Assembly: GCA_045545595.1 (NCBI GenBank) | Contig: JAZQBG010000003.1 | Location: forward strand, 186,001 to 250,000 | Reading direction: 5' to 3' | DNA: 64,000 nucleotides | Origin: SIG205 sp045545595 | Lineage (GTDB): Bacteria > Bacillota_I > Bacilli_A > RF39 > UBA660 | Shown: one piece after another, positions 1 to 8,435 of the stretch | Layout of the letters: each line of letters starts with the position of its first letter | Numbering within the stretch: position 1 is the stretch's first letter | The notes under the pieces: model-generated | Database searches by the model: none | Seen by the model: only the letters and a program-made list of their open reading frames with translations | Told to the model about the DNA's origin: nothing | Position numbers and translations under genes: made by a program

Positions 1-659
1 TCAAAAACACTTTTACTATCATAAAGTAAATCACCATCTTTTGTTAAAGACCATCCTTCAAAGGTATGACCATCTTTAGAAAATGTTTTTTCTGTTATTA
101 AACATTGTTTCCCTTTAATACAAGTAATCGCATCTACTTTACCATATCCACCATTAGCATCATATTTAACTAAATATTTTTCTGCTTTAGGTTTTTGAAT
201 ATTGGGTTTTGATGGTTTAGTATTAACTTCTTGTTTTGGTTCTTCCTTTTTCTCTATTGGTGGATCAGGTATTTTTTCTACAATAACAGGTTCATTATCT
301 ACTACTGGTGTTTCTTCTTCCTTCGGATTAATAAAAAAGAACAATAATATTAACAAAAGAAGTAATAACAAGAAAAGAAGTAAAAAAGGAATACGAGTTT
401 TCAAAATAATAAAATTATTATTATCAACTGAAATGTATCCCTTTTTCCATCCAAAATATTTTTCTTTATATCTATATTGTTCTTCATTATAATTTAAAAT
501 TCCAAACTTATCTGAATTAGTATCTTCATCATATTCTTTTAGAACTGTTGCTCCTACTAAATTACTATTTTCAATTTTTTTAAATTCTTTTTTTGTAATA
601 TAAGGAACATCTTTTTTATATTTAGAATTCTCATGTTCAATTACTAAATATTCTTTCAT
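1..659 (-). CDS. membrane-anchored protein with InlB-type repeat (3' end cut off)
   Basis: The reading frame opens with ATG at 659 and runs out of the window without a stop, giving 219 visible codons. The first 75 residues or so are charged and probably cytoplasmic. One Leu/Phe-rich membrane segment follows (IPFLLLFLLLLLLILLFFFI). A Pro/Glu/Lys-rich linker comes next, and then a stretch beginning YDANGGYGKVDAI and continuing to HTFEGWSL, which fits the Listeria-Bacteroides (InlB B) repeat, a beta-grasp module of surface proteins. I infer a single-pass protein with an external repeat. It starts only 9 bp after the adhesin stop codon, so the two are probably co-transcribed and may both work at the cell surface. 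The exact function is unknown, and the C-terminus, including any sorting signal, lies outside the window. Confidence 0.75.
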   Translation of the reverse strand, partial: MKEYLVIEHENSKYKKDVPYITKKEFKKIENSNLVGATVLKEYDEDTNSDKFGILNYNEEQYRYKEKYFGWKKGYISVDNNNFIILKTRIPFLLLFLLLLLLLILLFFFINPKEEETPVVDNEPVIVEKIPDPPIEKKEEPKQEVNTKPSKPNIQKPKAEKYLVKYDANGGYGKVDAITCIKGKQCLITEKTFSKDGHTFEGWSLTKDGDLLYDSKSVF

Positions 660-668
660 TTGTTCCCC

Positions 669-3600
669 CTATCTTTTATTCTTTTTCTTTTTGCATAGCA
701 ATACAGTTCCAACTAATAATCCAGCAATAGATAAAGTGCCAACAATAATATATAAATTAGCATCTACATCATAAGCAGTTTGAATAACTGGTAATAGATA
801 GTTTTGATATACAATACTGTAAGTAAGTTCTTCATCAGTTTCTACCAATTCATCATTAACATATAAACCTTCATCATTTAAAACTATTTTTACAACCTCT
901 TCTGAAAGTGAGTAACCTAATGGTGCAGATGCCTCTTTTGCAAACCAAGTACCGTATTTTACATCAATTAAAGCTGTTCCTGTTTCTTGATCTGCGTAGA
1001 AAGTATCAACAACATTTTCACATTCAGCATCAGTACATAAATTAAATGAGAAATCTTTACTAATAATGTTTTCCATTGATAAACTATCTACTTTATTAAT
1101 TAAAATATAATTTTTAATTGCTTCATTATAAACTGTATTAGATGTTTCAACTTTTTCTTTATCTTGTCCTTGATATTTTGTGTTTACAGTAACGATGTCT
1201 TCACTACTATAATATCCTTCCAAACTTTCAATCTCTTTAACTTCAAAATAAGTTTCATCATCAAATGATAAAGGTAAATCAGCATTGAATATTACTTTAC
1301 CATCTTTATCACTTATAGCCGTTTCAATTAAAGTACCAGCCTCGATTAATATATTTCTATTAACAGATCTAGGCATTGGTTCTCTATACTGTCTTAATAT
1401 ATCTTTTGTGGCATATAAACCAAAAACAACACCTTCTAATGGTGTTTCATCATCTTTATCTAATTTAGTAATATCTAATTCAACCTTTTGTCTTTCATTT
1501 GTAATTGATAATGTTTCAATAACAACTTCTGTTTCATTATCTTTAAATGTTAAATCAATATCGTATTTATTTTTATCTAAAATCATTCCTTCAGGAGCTG
1601 AGGTTTCGTACACTGTGTAAGAGCCTAGTGGCAATTCAGAAGAGAAATTTTCACAACTATAATCTAGAGTTGTAATTGTATCAACAACAGTTCCTTTTGC
1701 AAACAAAACTGAACCATCAGCAGGATCAATTATATCTTCTCTAGCTTCTATTTCAACTGTCATACCTCCAAGACATACTTTGTTATAATCAAAAGTATAA
1801 CTTCCATCTTCATTTTGAGTTACACCAGTTAATACTTCACCTTGTTTCTCAACATTGATAATTCCTTTTACTGGTTCATCATACATTACAACAGTAGTAA
1901 TAGCATCTCCGTCAGGATCAGTTTCTATGATGTTAGAATTAGTTACTTTAAATTCTACACCTTCATTATTCATTAAATATAAATTTGGCGATTTGATTTC
2001 AATTAACTTATATGAACCTGCTTTTACTTCTAAAGGAAGAACAAATTCTCCAGATTCATTAGTAGTCCATTCTTCTATTGTTTTATCACCAACTTTTTGT
2101 TTTAATGTTTCATTAGTGCTTAAATCTAAAATTTTAAATGTTGTATTTGACAATGTTATTGTCTTATCAGTTTCAGCATCTTTCTTCACTAATCTAACAT
2201 AAGACATAAATATTTTATTATTAACAATATATTTTATTGTATCTTGATTTTCTCTTGAAACAGTAAATGTCCATTCATCCTTTACCATTTCTAAATCCAT
2301 TTGTCCTTTGACTTGTTTAATAACAAAATTTCCATAAGCAAGGTCTTTAGATTTAGCATAACCATTTTTATTAGTAGTTAAATAATCATACTCTTTATTA
2401 GTAAATTCAGCTTTGTGATCCCATGCTTTTTCGATAGTACCATATTTATCTACATATTTTTTCGCTACTACCATAAATTCAGCACCTTGCTCTTTTTCAA
2501 CTACACCACTATCTTCATCACCACTTGTAATTACTTTTTCAATTTCAAAATTACCTGTAATTACTTTTTCTGATACAGTTGTTTTTGCTGTTACCGTTTT
2601 TACTGATTGTCCTTCATACTCTAAACTTATTGGATAAGTATTAGTATCTAGTTTGTATCCTTCTCCTGCTGTAATTTCTTTCCATATATAAGAGCCTAGA
2701 TACAAGTCTTCAACTAATCCTTCTCCGTTTTCAATTCTAACTCTTGCAACTTCTTCTCCTGCTTTATAAATAATTGAAGCATCTGCTGGATCTAAAATTG
2801 TTTCGTTAGCGTATAATCCATAAATAGCTCCATCCAAACTTGCCTCATTTTGAGCAACAGTTGAATCATAATCTATCTTTTGAATTTTAGCACTACCAGT
2901 TACTCTTTCATTTTTTAAATTTAAAGTAATACTTCCACTACCAGTTAAAGAATCACTAACAGTCTTATTATTGTCATCTAACCAATATTTTGTTTTTGTT
3001 TGAGTTTCTACTACACTATATCTATGAGTTTGTGATGCTAGTGCATTTGCATTTCGTTGTGCTTCTGCATCAGCTGAAGCCTGTGCATCTAATTTATATT
3101 TATATGCACCTTTATCTATTACTTCTTGTTTTCCTTCATCATCAAGTTCATCATAATTTGTACAATATTCTTTTTCTTCTGATGTTGAAGTAAATGTTGT
3201 TGTTGATGTTGCTTTTGCATATCCGTCTTCTCCTGTTGTTCCAGTTGCAAATTTTACACCATCTCTATAAAAATCTACCGTTACTCCTGACAATGGTTTA
3301 CCAGTTTCATTATCAATTTTATGAAAAGCAACTTCTACTTTTTCATCAGCAGATTTTTCTGATGATAATTTATCATATTCAGGTTCAACTTGTGTAAGTC
3401 TAAAAACAGAAATGAAGTCATTACCATTTACCCATGGTGGAGCTGCCAAAAGCATAATACCACCATTACTATTTGTATTACTCATAGCAGTAGCATTTGT
3501 ATTAAAGTTTACACCTGTTGCATATACAGAATCATAAATTCCTCTTGAGCCTGCACCATAACTTGCAATCGTATCTCCGTAAATGTGCATAAATGATACA

Positions 3601-4070
3601 TGACCATTACCATCTGGTTCTGCTTTATCTTGAATTCTTTCTATAATAAGATCTCCATTTTTAAATAGATGTGCATTTGCTTCTATATCCTTCTTATATC
3701 CTTGCCAAACTAAAACAGCATCTTCAGGATGGTTCATAGCATTTCGATACATTGCATCTGGAGCATATCTTGCACCAGTTCCTTCTGGTTGTACTTTATC
3801 AATATCATAAGGATGAATTCCAACGATAGATTCACCTATTCCTAACTTATTTAATGTTCTGGTAACAAATCCAGTACAAGTACCAATTTCCCAATAACCC
3901 CAATCTGAATAAGTTTGAGCTGTTTCAATAATTTTATCACCATCAACCGTTGCTAACGCATGAGCTTCAGGTAATTTAAAAGGTATTCCTGTAAACGACG
4001 ATAAAAATACTCCTATAACCATAAAAATACTACAAGTCTTTTGAAAAATCCTTTTTAAATTTTTCTTCAC
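669..4070 (-). CDS. SpaA/Cna-B-type surface adhesin with N-terminal NlpC/P60-like domain
   Basis: A 1133-residue secreted surface protein. It starts at a GTG preceded by AAAGGAG. Residues 1-38 form a signal peptide ending in AHA. Residues 45-230 contain Cys65 in GTCTGFV and His157 in NGHVSF, in an arrangement that resembles an NlpC/P60 or CHAP Cys-His domain. From about residue 246 to 1080 there are repeated Cna-B/SpaA-like modules (for example VAFHKIDNETGKPLSGV, DITKLDKDDETPLEGVVFGL and the recurring YKLIEI/YTVYETSAP edge strands), of the type that forms Lys-Asn isopeptide bonds. The C-terminus has one hydrophobic segment and a KKKKNKR tail, but no LPXTG; the sequence before the membrane segment is LLPVIQTAYD. 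I infer a pilin-like adhesin or cell-wall-associated protein held in the membrane or sorted by a variant signal. The leader has its own promoter and a terminator hairpin. Confidence 0.85.
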   Translation of the reverse strand: MKKNLKRIFQKTCSIFMVIGVFLSSFTGIPFKLPEAHALATVDGDKIIETAQTYSDWGYWEIGTCTGFVTRTLNKLGIGESIVGIHPYDIDKVQPEGTGARYAPDAMYRNAMNHPEDAVLVWQGYKKDIEANAHLFKNGDLIIERIQDKAEPDGNGHVSFMHIYGDTIASYGAGSRGIYDSVYATGVNFNTNATAMSNTNSNGGIMLLAAPPWVNGNDFISVFRLTQVEPEYDKLSSEKSADEKVEVAFHKIDNETGKPLSGVTVDFYRDGVKFATGTTGEDGYAKATSTTTFTSTSEEKEYCTNYDELDDEGKQEVIDKGAYKYKLDAQASADAEAQRNANALASQTHRYSVVETQTKTKYWLDDNNKTVSDSLTGSGSITLNLKNERVTGSAKIQKIDYDSTVAQNEASLDGAIYGLYANETILDPADASIIYKAGEEVARVRIENGEGLVEDLYLGSYIWKEITAGEGYKLDTNTYPISLEYEGQSVKTVTAKTTVSEKVITGNFEIEKVITSGDEDSGVVEKEQGAEFMVVAKKYVDKYGTIEKAWDHKAEFTNKEYDYLTTNKNGYAKSKDLAYGNFVIKQVKGQMDLEMVKDEWTFTVSRENQDTIKYIVNNKIFMSYVRLVKKDAETDKTITLSNTTFKILDLSTNETLKQKVGDKTIEEWTTNESGEFVLPLEVKAGSYKLIEIKSPNLYLMNNEGVEFKVTNSNIIETDPDGDAITTVVMYDEPVKGIINVEKQGEVLTGVTQNEDGSYTFDYNKVCLGGMTVEIEAREDIIDPADGSVLFAKGTVVDTITTLDYSCENFSSELPLGSYTVYETSAPEGMILDKNKYDIDLTFKDNETEVVIETLSITNERQKVELDITKLDKDDETPLEGVVFGLYATKDILRQYREPMPRSVNRNILIEAGTLIETAISDKDGKVIFNADLPLSFDDETYFEVKEIESLEGYYSSEDIVTVNTKYQGQDKEKVETSNTVYNEAIKNYILINKVDSLSMENIISKDFSFNLCTDAECENVVDTFYADQETGTALIDVKYGTWFAKEASAPLGYSLSEEVVKIVLNDEGLYVNDELVETDEELTYSIVYQNYLLPVIQTAYDVDANLYIIVGTLSIAGLLVGTVLLCKKKKNKR

Positions 4071-4173
4071 TCTTAATCTCCTTTCAACTATATACGACTC
4101 ATAAAACTAAAAATACTTTTAAGACTATTTTTATATTTTATTCTATCGTTCCTCCTTCCTTTTTAAATCATTA

Positions 4174-4252
4174 AATATAGATAAATTTTTAGACAGAAAA
4201 AAAGAGAAATAAAGTCATTTCTCTTGCCTTTTCATTATAATTTATCTATATT
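4174..4252. repeat. 14-bp inverted repeat around the leader hairpin
   Basis: The arm AATATAGATAAATT at 4174-4187 is matched perfectly by its reverse complement at 4239-4252. The 51 bp between them contain the terminator-like hairpin. In the adhesin mRNA the arms could pair as a long outer stem; as DNA the unit has the shape of a tiny MITE. Which of these it is cannot be decided from the sequence. Confidence 0.6.
4195..4225 (-). terminator. intrinsic terminator or attenuator in the adhesin leader
   Basis: On the minus strand a 9-bp stem AAGAGAAAT/ATTTCTCTT with a 6-nt loop is followed by a run of T (A-run at 4197-4203 on the plus strand). It lies about 25-50 nt after the predicted adhesin transcription start. 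It can therefore stop transcription coming from the polymerase operon, and it can also attenuate the adhesin transcript itself. Confidence 0.75.
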
Positions 4253-4255
4253 ACC

Positions 4256-4284
4256 ATAATAGCACATTTTAAGCGGAAGGTAAA
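4256..4284 (-). promoter_or_regulatory. promoter of the adhesin operon
   Basis: The elements are -35 TTTACC (4279-4284), a 17-bp spacer, and -10 TATTAT (4256-4261) preceded by TGC, an extended -10. The predicted start is near 4249, which gives a leader of about 180 nt that contains the hairpin. The rest of the 339-bp gap is AT-rich, with a short palindrome near 4317-4333. Confidence 0.7.
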
Positions 4285-4316
4285 CGGAAATTCAAAAAAT
4301 TTTAACATCAATTTTC

Positions 4317-4333
4317 CCCTTGTTTTATAAGGG
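4317..4333. other. short palindrome next to TTTGCGAG
   Basis: CCCTT and AAGGG arms flank a 7-bp centre and are followed by TTTGCGAG. The shape (short inverted arms around a 7-bp core) resembles a tyrosine-recombinase core site or a protein-binding site, but nothing else supports that reading. Confidence 0.25.
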
Positions 4334-4409
4334 TTTGCGAGTTTTTGAAAAAAATATTTTTTTTTGATTTTTTAAAAAATCGAAAAATTTATAAATTATA
4401 ATATTATTT

Positions 4410-4838
4410 CTACTCATCTTCTATTGAATTAAAAATTTCTCCAGTAATATTTATTATTTCTAAAATAGGAATTTTAGTTTTATCAATTAACATAACATAT
4501 TGTTCTACCATATCAACCTTTTTAACAACACCCATTTTTTCAACATATTTCCCACCCGTTTTTTTTTCATCGTAAACAAAATATGTAAAAATTATCTCAG
4601 GTTTTAATTTTAAATTTTCTAATATATATTGTAATTTATTATTTAAAATAATTTTTAATCCATCATCTATTTCAATTCTTTTATCTGTAAGTCTTGCCGT
4701 TTCTTTTATTGCTTCATCGTATCCTGTTAAAGCCGAGAAAGGTGCAAATTGTGCAGAACGAGCCTCAATACTCATTTGGGGATGTTTTTTAGATACATAG
4801 TGAGGAAGATTTATTATATCATCATAATTCTTATCCAT
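4410..4838 (-). CDS. YolD-like family protein
   Basis: A 142-residue soluble protein. The stretch RSAQFAPFSALTGYDEAI followed by ETARLTDKRIEID is the hallmark of the YolD-like family. Its members are small proteins found beside UmuC/DinB polymerases in Firmicutes chromosomes, plasmids and conjugative elements, and are thought to act with the polymerase in damage tolerance. The ATG overlaps the stop codon of the polymerase gene by one base (TAATG), so translation is probably coupled. No LexA-type box (CGAAC-N4-GTTCG) was found upstream of the pair. Confidence 0.85.
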   Translation of the reverse strand: MDKNYDDIINLPHYVSKKHPQMSIEARSAQFAPFSALTGYDEAIKETARLTDKRIEIDDGLKIILNNKLQYILENLKLKPEIIFTYFVYDEKKTGGKYVEKMGVVKKVDMVEQYVMLIDKTKIPILEIINITGEIFNSIEDE

Positions 4839-6341
4839 TATCCTTTATGACCTCCTATTTGTCCATTTCTATCAATTGTAGTTCCACCTTCTTCTAAATT
4901 CATACCCTTTAATATAGCATTTTTTCCATACTTATTTTTTATTGAGAGCAATACATTTTGTAGTTTATTTTCTTCTTGTTCTTCCTTCTTCTGCAGTTTG
5001 TTCTTTTCATCTAATTCCTGATAATTTGTAAATAGATCAAATTGTTGATACTGTGGTTTATCCTTAACTTTTTCCTTATCAATAACATTATTTGCAACAA
5101 TATTAATTCTTCTAATTAATAAATCTTTATTAACTATTCTCTCATATAATTCTACCATCTTCTCAATAATAACCTTTGACGAAGAAGTATGATGGTCTAT
5201 ATTAATTGTTCCATGAGAATGTTTAGGAATATCTCTCCCATAGTGGTCGGTAGTTATTTCACCATTATATTTACTTCTAATAGACGGATTTGTTAAATTC
5301 TCAATATCATATCCTACTGTCATAACTAATTGGTCTGTTACTAATTTTTTTGATACTAAATCTAATGATAATAAATCAGCCATTTCCTTAACTATTAACT
5401 TTGCTTTTTTATAATTATATGGACAATGCAATACTTGTCCTGAACCTAAACTTTTCCTATCTGGTTTATATGCTTTTATATCTTTTATAGTACATGGTTC
5501 CCAACCCCATGCATGATCTATCAATAATTCTGCATTAATACCAAATAACTTATATAATAAATCTTCATTTTCAATTGAACATCTTGCAATATCACCCATT
5601 GTATATAATCCATTTGATTCTAATTTTTTTGCATATCCATTCCCAACTCTCCAGAAAGATGTTAAAGGTTTATGATTCCACAATGTTTTTCTATAACTTA
5701 ATTCATCAAGTTCTGCCATTCTTACACCAAATTTATCTGGTTCAGTATGTTTAGCAACAATATCCATCGCTACTTTTGCTAAATACATATTTGTTCCTAT
5801 TCCTCCAGTAGCGGTAATTCCTGTTGTTTCATATACATCATGAATCATTTTAGTTACTAATTCTCTTGGTGTCATATTATTGTAATTAAGATAGTTTGTA
5901 ATATCACAAAACACTTCATCTATTGAATATACATATATATCTTCTGGTGCTATATATTTTAAATAAACATTATAAATTTTAGTGCTATAATCCATATAAT
6001 ACGCCATTCTTGGTGGAGCTACAATATAATCTAATTCTAAATTTTTATCTCTTTTTAATTCTGAATCGTTTACGGATTTATTTGTAAATGATTTATAGTA
6101 ATTTGCTTTTTTTCTTTGATAATTAACTTCCTTAACCTTTTGTACAACTTCATATAATCTTGCTCTTCCGCCTAAACCATATTGCTTCATTGATGGAGTA
6201 ATTGCTAAACAAACTGTTTTTTCTGTTCTACTTTCATCCGCAACAACCAAATTAGTAGTTAAAGGATCTAAACCTCTTTCTTTACACTCAACAGAGGCAT
6301 AAAAACTTTTTAAATCAATACAGGCATATATTCTATTCATT
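4838..6341 (-). CDS. Y-family DNA polymerase (UmuC/DinB type)
   Basis: A 500-residue translesion DNA polymerase. The N-terminus has ACIDLKSFYASVEC with the first metal-binding Asp, and YSIDEVFCDIT supplies the catalytic Asp-Glu pair of the palm. The thumb and little-finger regions follow, and the C-terminal 60 residues are charged. I start it at 6341 (MNRIYACID) because AGGAGG lies at 6348-6353, 6 bp upstream; an ATG-like start further upstream at 6355 would sit on that site. A TATAAT box at 6363-6368 suggests a very short leader, but no good -35 is visible. The gene forms an operon with YolD. It bypasses damaged template bases, probably during stress. Length and motif order are normal for the UmuC-like Firmicutes branch. 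Confidence 0.9.
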
Positions 6342-6373
6342 TTATACCTCCTCATATATTTTATTATACCACG

Positions 6374-6400
6374 AAAAAAGCAGTTCTATTTCAGAACTAC
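6374..6400 (-). terminator. terminator after the two-component/ABC operon
   Basis: A minus-strand stem AGTTCT/AGAACT (6382-6387 with 6393-6398) is followed by GC and six T. It lies just after the stop of the 69-residue gene and before the polymerase operon. Confidence 0.75.
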
Positions 6401-6418
6401 CCTATAAATTGTAATTTG

Positions 6419-6628
6419 TTATTGTGGAGGTATTTGCATATTACCATTCGGTTTTTCTGGTGGTTCTCCCATATTACCATTCGGTCTTTGCATTTGACCA
6501 TTTTCATTTGGAGGAATATTACCTATATCATTATTTGGTTTATTAAAAATCAGAAAAACTAAAGCCATAATAATTGCACCTGTTAGAACACCAATTATAA
6601 AGGTTAAAATCTTATTTTTCACTTGCAT
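6419..6628 (-). CDS. small membrane protein with Pro/Asn/Gly/Gln tail
   Basis: A 69-residue protein of unknown family. Residues 7-28 form one membrane segment (ILTFIIGVLTGAIIMALVF). The rest is a short, presumably external, tail rich in Pro, Asn, Gly, Met and Gln with two copies of a PNGNM motif (RPNGNMG and KPNGNMQ). The same kind of motif occurs in the external loops of the ABC permease encoded in this operon. It is the last gene of the operon, 8 bp after the beta-solenoid gene and directly before the terminator. I infer an accessory subunit or binding partner of the transporter or of the beta-solenoid protein. There is no homology I can name. Confidence 0.65.
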   Translation of the reverse strand: MQVKNKILTFIIGVLTGAIIMALVFLIFNKPNNDIGNIPPNENGQMQRPNGNMGEPPEKPNGNMQIPPQ

Positions 6629-6636
6629 CTCTCCAA

Positions 6637-7677
6637 TTAATCTATAGTCTTACTATATTCAGTTTTTTCATCATTTACATATATGTAATATGTTCCTGTT
6701 GTTAAATCTGAATTACTCATTATTAATGTTTTAAAATCTTCATCAGCAGTAAATAAAATAATTTCTTTATCATTTAAATCCTTCAAACTAATTTTAGAAT
6801 CTTTACTTATTCTTGAATTTAAAGTAAAACTAACATATTTTTGTTTTGAAGATTTATCAGGATTTTGAAGCATATCAGAACCTAGTGCGATTACTTCGCC
6901 ACCATTTATTTCAAAACTTCCATCAGTATCAATTCCAGCATCTCCACCGATTGAAGAACCCATTGTATATACTTTTCCGCCATTAATAACTAAATTTTTA
7001 TTTGAATCAATTCCATCGCCACTAGCTTTAATATAAATATTACCATCATTTATAGTAATAGTACCACCATTATCTCCACCTGCATTTAATCCGTCATCTG
7101 CAGATTCAATATATATTTCGCCACCATTTATAGTAATATCATTATCAGTTGTAGCAATTCCTTCTCCTTCTTCTTGATTACCATAGACATTTAATTTTCC
7201 ATTACCTTGAATTGTAAGTTTACCATTTGAATATATACATCCATCATATTCACTTGAACCATTATCTTTTAATGTACTTGTTGTTCCTGATGGTAAATTA
7301 ATAACTAATTCTCCAGTGTTTATATTTGCAATAGAGGCAGTTATTTCACTATTAATATTTACATTATTTAAATTCAAAATTACTTTTTCCGTTGAATTTA
7401 CAATCAATGAATAATTAAAACTTCCTGAAATATTATATTCTCCACCTTTAGTTATATTAATATTACTTTCATAATTATTTAAGTTAATATTTTCTTCGTT
7501 TATTGTTTCTCCATTACCTACATCATCTTTTGTTGTTTCTTTTTCTACTTCATCTTCCATAGGCATAAACATATAGTTTCTATTATTGCTATTCTTAAAT
7601 ATAACAAATAGTAATATGCTTAAAACAATACTTAATATTACTATAATTATTAATTGTACTTTTGTTTCTTTCTTCAT
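6637..7677 (-). CDS. membrane-anchored Cthe_2159-like beta-solenoid carbohydrate-binding protein
   Basis: A 346-residue protein. Residues 8-27 are an N-terminal membrane anchor, followed by an acidic linker. From about residue 68 to 265 there is a right-handed beta-solenoid pattern of short repeated turns such as ITINGGEIYIES, ITINDGNIYIKA, LVINGGKVYTMG and FEINGGEVIALG, with Gly-Asp-Gly steps (ADDGLNAGGDNGG, SGDGIDSNKN). This is the pattern of the Cthe_2159 family (DUF4353), whose founding member binds acidic polysaccharide with calcium. The last 80 residues form a separate beta domain. The gene lies between the ABC ATPase and a small tailed membrane protein. I infer that it is displayed outside the membrane, binds a polysaccharide or calcium, and works with the transporter and sensor kinase of the same operon. 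Confidence 0.8.
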   Translation of the reverse strand: MKKETKVQLIIIVILSIVLSILLFVIFKNSNNRNYMFMPMEDEVEKETTKDDVGNGETINEENINLNNYESNINITKGGEYNISGSFNYSLIVNSTEKVILNLNNVNINSEITASIANINTGELVINLPSGTTSTLKDNGSSEYDGCIYSNGKLTIQGNGKLNVYGNQEEGEGIATTDNDITINGGEIYIESADDGLNAGGDNGGTITINDGNIYIKASGDGIDSNKNLVINGGKVYTMGSSIGGDAGIDTDGSFEINGGEVIALGSDMLQNPDKSSKQKYVSFTLNSRISKDSKISLKDLNDKEIILFTADEDFKTLIMSNSDLTTGTYYIYVNDEKTEYSKTID

Positions 7678-7732
7678 ACAATTCCTCTTTCTATAAATAA
7701 TTATAATACAAATTTTTTTAAAATATAATTAA

Positions 7733-8434
7733 TTATTTAACTTTTTTCAAATCATATATTTCATCAACTATCTCACAAACATTTGGAGAATGAGTTACTA
7801 TAATTACACATTTCCCTTCTTCGTGAGCTAACTTTTTAAATATATCTAATATTTCGCTTTCAGTTTGTTTATCCAAGTTTCCCGTTGGTTCATCAGCTAC
7901 TATCATTTTAGGATTATAAGATAAGCTTCTAGCGATTGCTATTCTTTGTTGTTCTCCACCTGATAACCTTAAGATTTTACGATCTGCATAACTTGATTTT
8001 AATCCAACACTTTCCATAAGTTCTAATGCTTTTTGTTTCTTATTTTCAATTTTTTGTCCACTTGCATCCATTGAAAGAATTATATTTTCACTAGCCGTCA
8101 TATAAGGTAGCAAATTATAACTTTGAAAAACAATACCAATTTGACTATTTCTATAAGTATCTAAATTTATATCTTTTAAATCTTTTCCATCAAATATTAT
8201 AGAACCTTCTGTACATCTTTCTAATCCGCTAATTAAAGATAATAAAGTTGTTTTACCACTACCACTTCTTCCTCTAATAGCATATATTTTTCCTTTTTCA
8301 AAATCATAACTAATATTCTTTATTGCATATTCATCGCTTGTTGCATCACTATATTGATAACTTGCATTTTGAATACTTAATATTACATTATCCTTAATAT
8401 CTATTTTTTTATTTTCCTTTATTTTTTTTGCCAT
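7733..8434 (-). CDS. ABC transporter ATPase, MacB/LolD type
   Basis: A 233-residue nucleotide-binding subunit. Walker A is RGRSGSGKTTLL, the Q-loop region is GIVFQSYNLLPYMTA, the signature is LSGGEQQRIAIARSL, Walker B is MIVADEPTGNLD and the switch His is in IIVTHSP. The YNLLPYMTA stretch and the length are typical of the MacB/LolD group that pairs with FtsX-like permeases. That partner is encoded directly upstream, with a 1-bp gap. Such pairs usually do mechanotransmission rather than classic transport, for example antibiotic resistance, lipoprotein release or signalling. The N-terminus carries about 10 extra charged residues (KKIKENKKIDIKDN). Confidence 0.9.
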   Translation of the reverse strand: MAKKIKENKKIDIKDNVILSIQNASYQYSDATSDEYAIKNISYDFEKGKIYAIRGRSGSGKTTLLSLISGLERCTEGSIIFDGKDLKDINLDTYRNSQIGIVFQSYNLLPYMTASENIILSMDASGQKIENKKQKALELMESVGLKSSYADRKILRLSGGEQQRIAIARSLSYNPKMIVADEPTGNLDKQTESEILDIFKKLAHEEGKCVIIVTHSPNVCEIVDEIYDLKKVK

Positions 8435-8435
8435 G

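Noticed and set aside
202..492. Plus-strand open frame opposite the first gene
   Set aside because: It is antisense to a clear minus-strand gene with a membrane segment and InlB-type repeat, and is rich in Ser/Thr/Ile as expected from a mirror of Lys/Glu codons. No ribosome site precedes it.
4188..4238. Invertible promoter or terminator of the adhesin
   Set aside because: The 51-bp core is too short for known invertases and the promoter lies outside the inverted repeat, so inversion would not switch the gene.
6369..6405. LexA/SOS box before the Y-family polymerase
   Set aside because: GTTC and GAAC are present but in the order and spacing of a terminator hairpin (GTTC-N7-GAAC), not CGAAC-N4-GTTCG.
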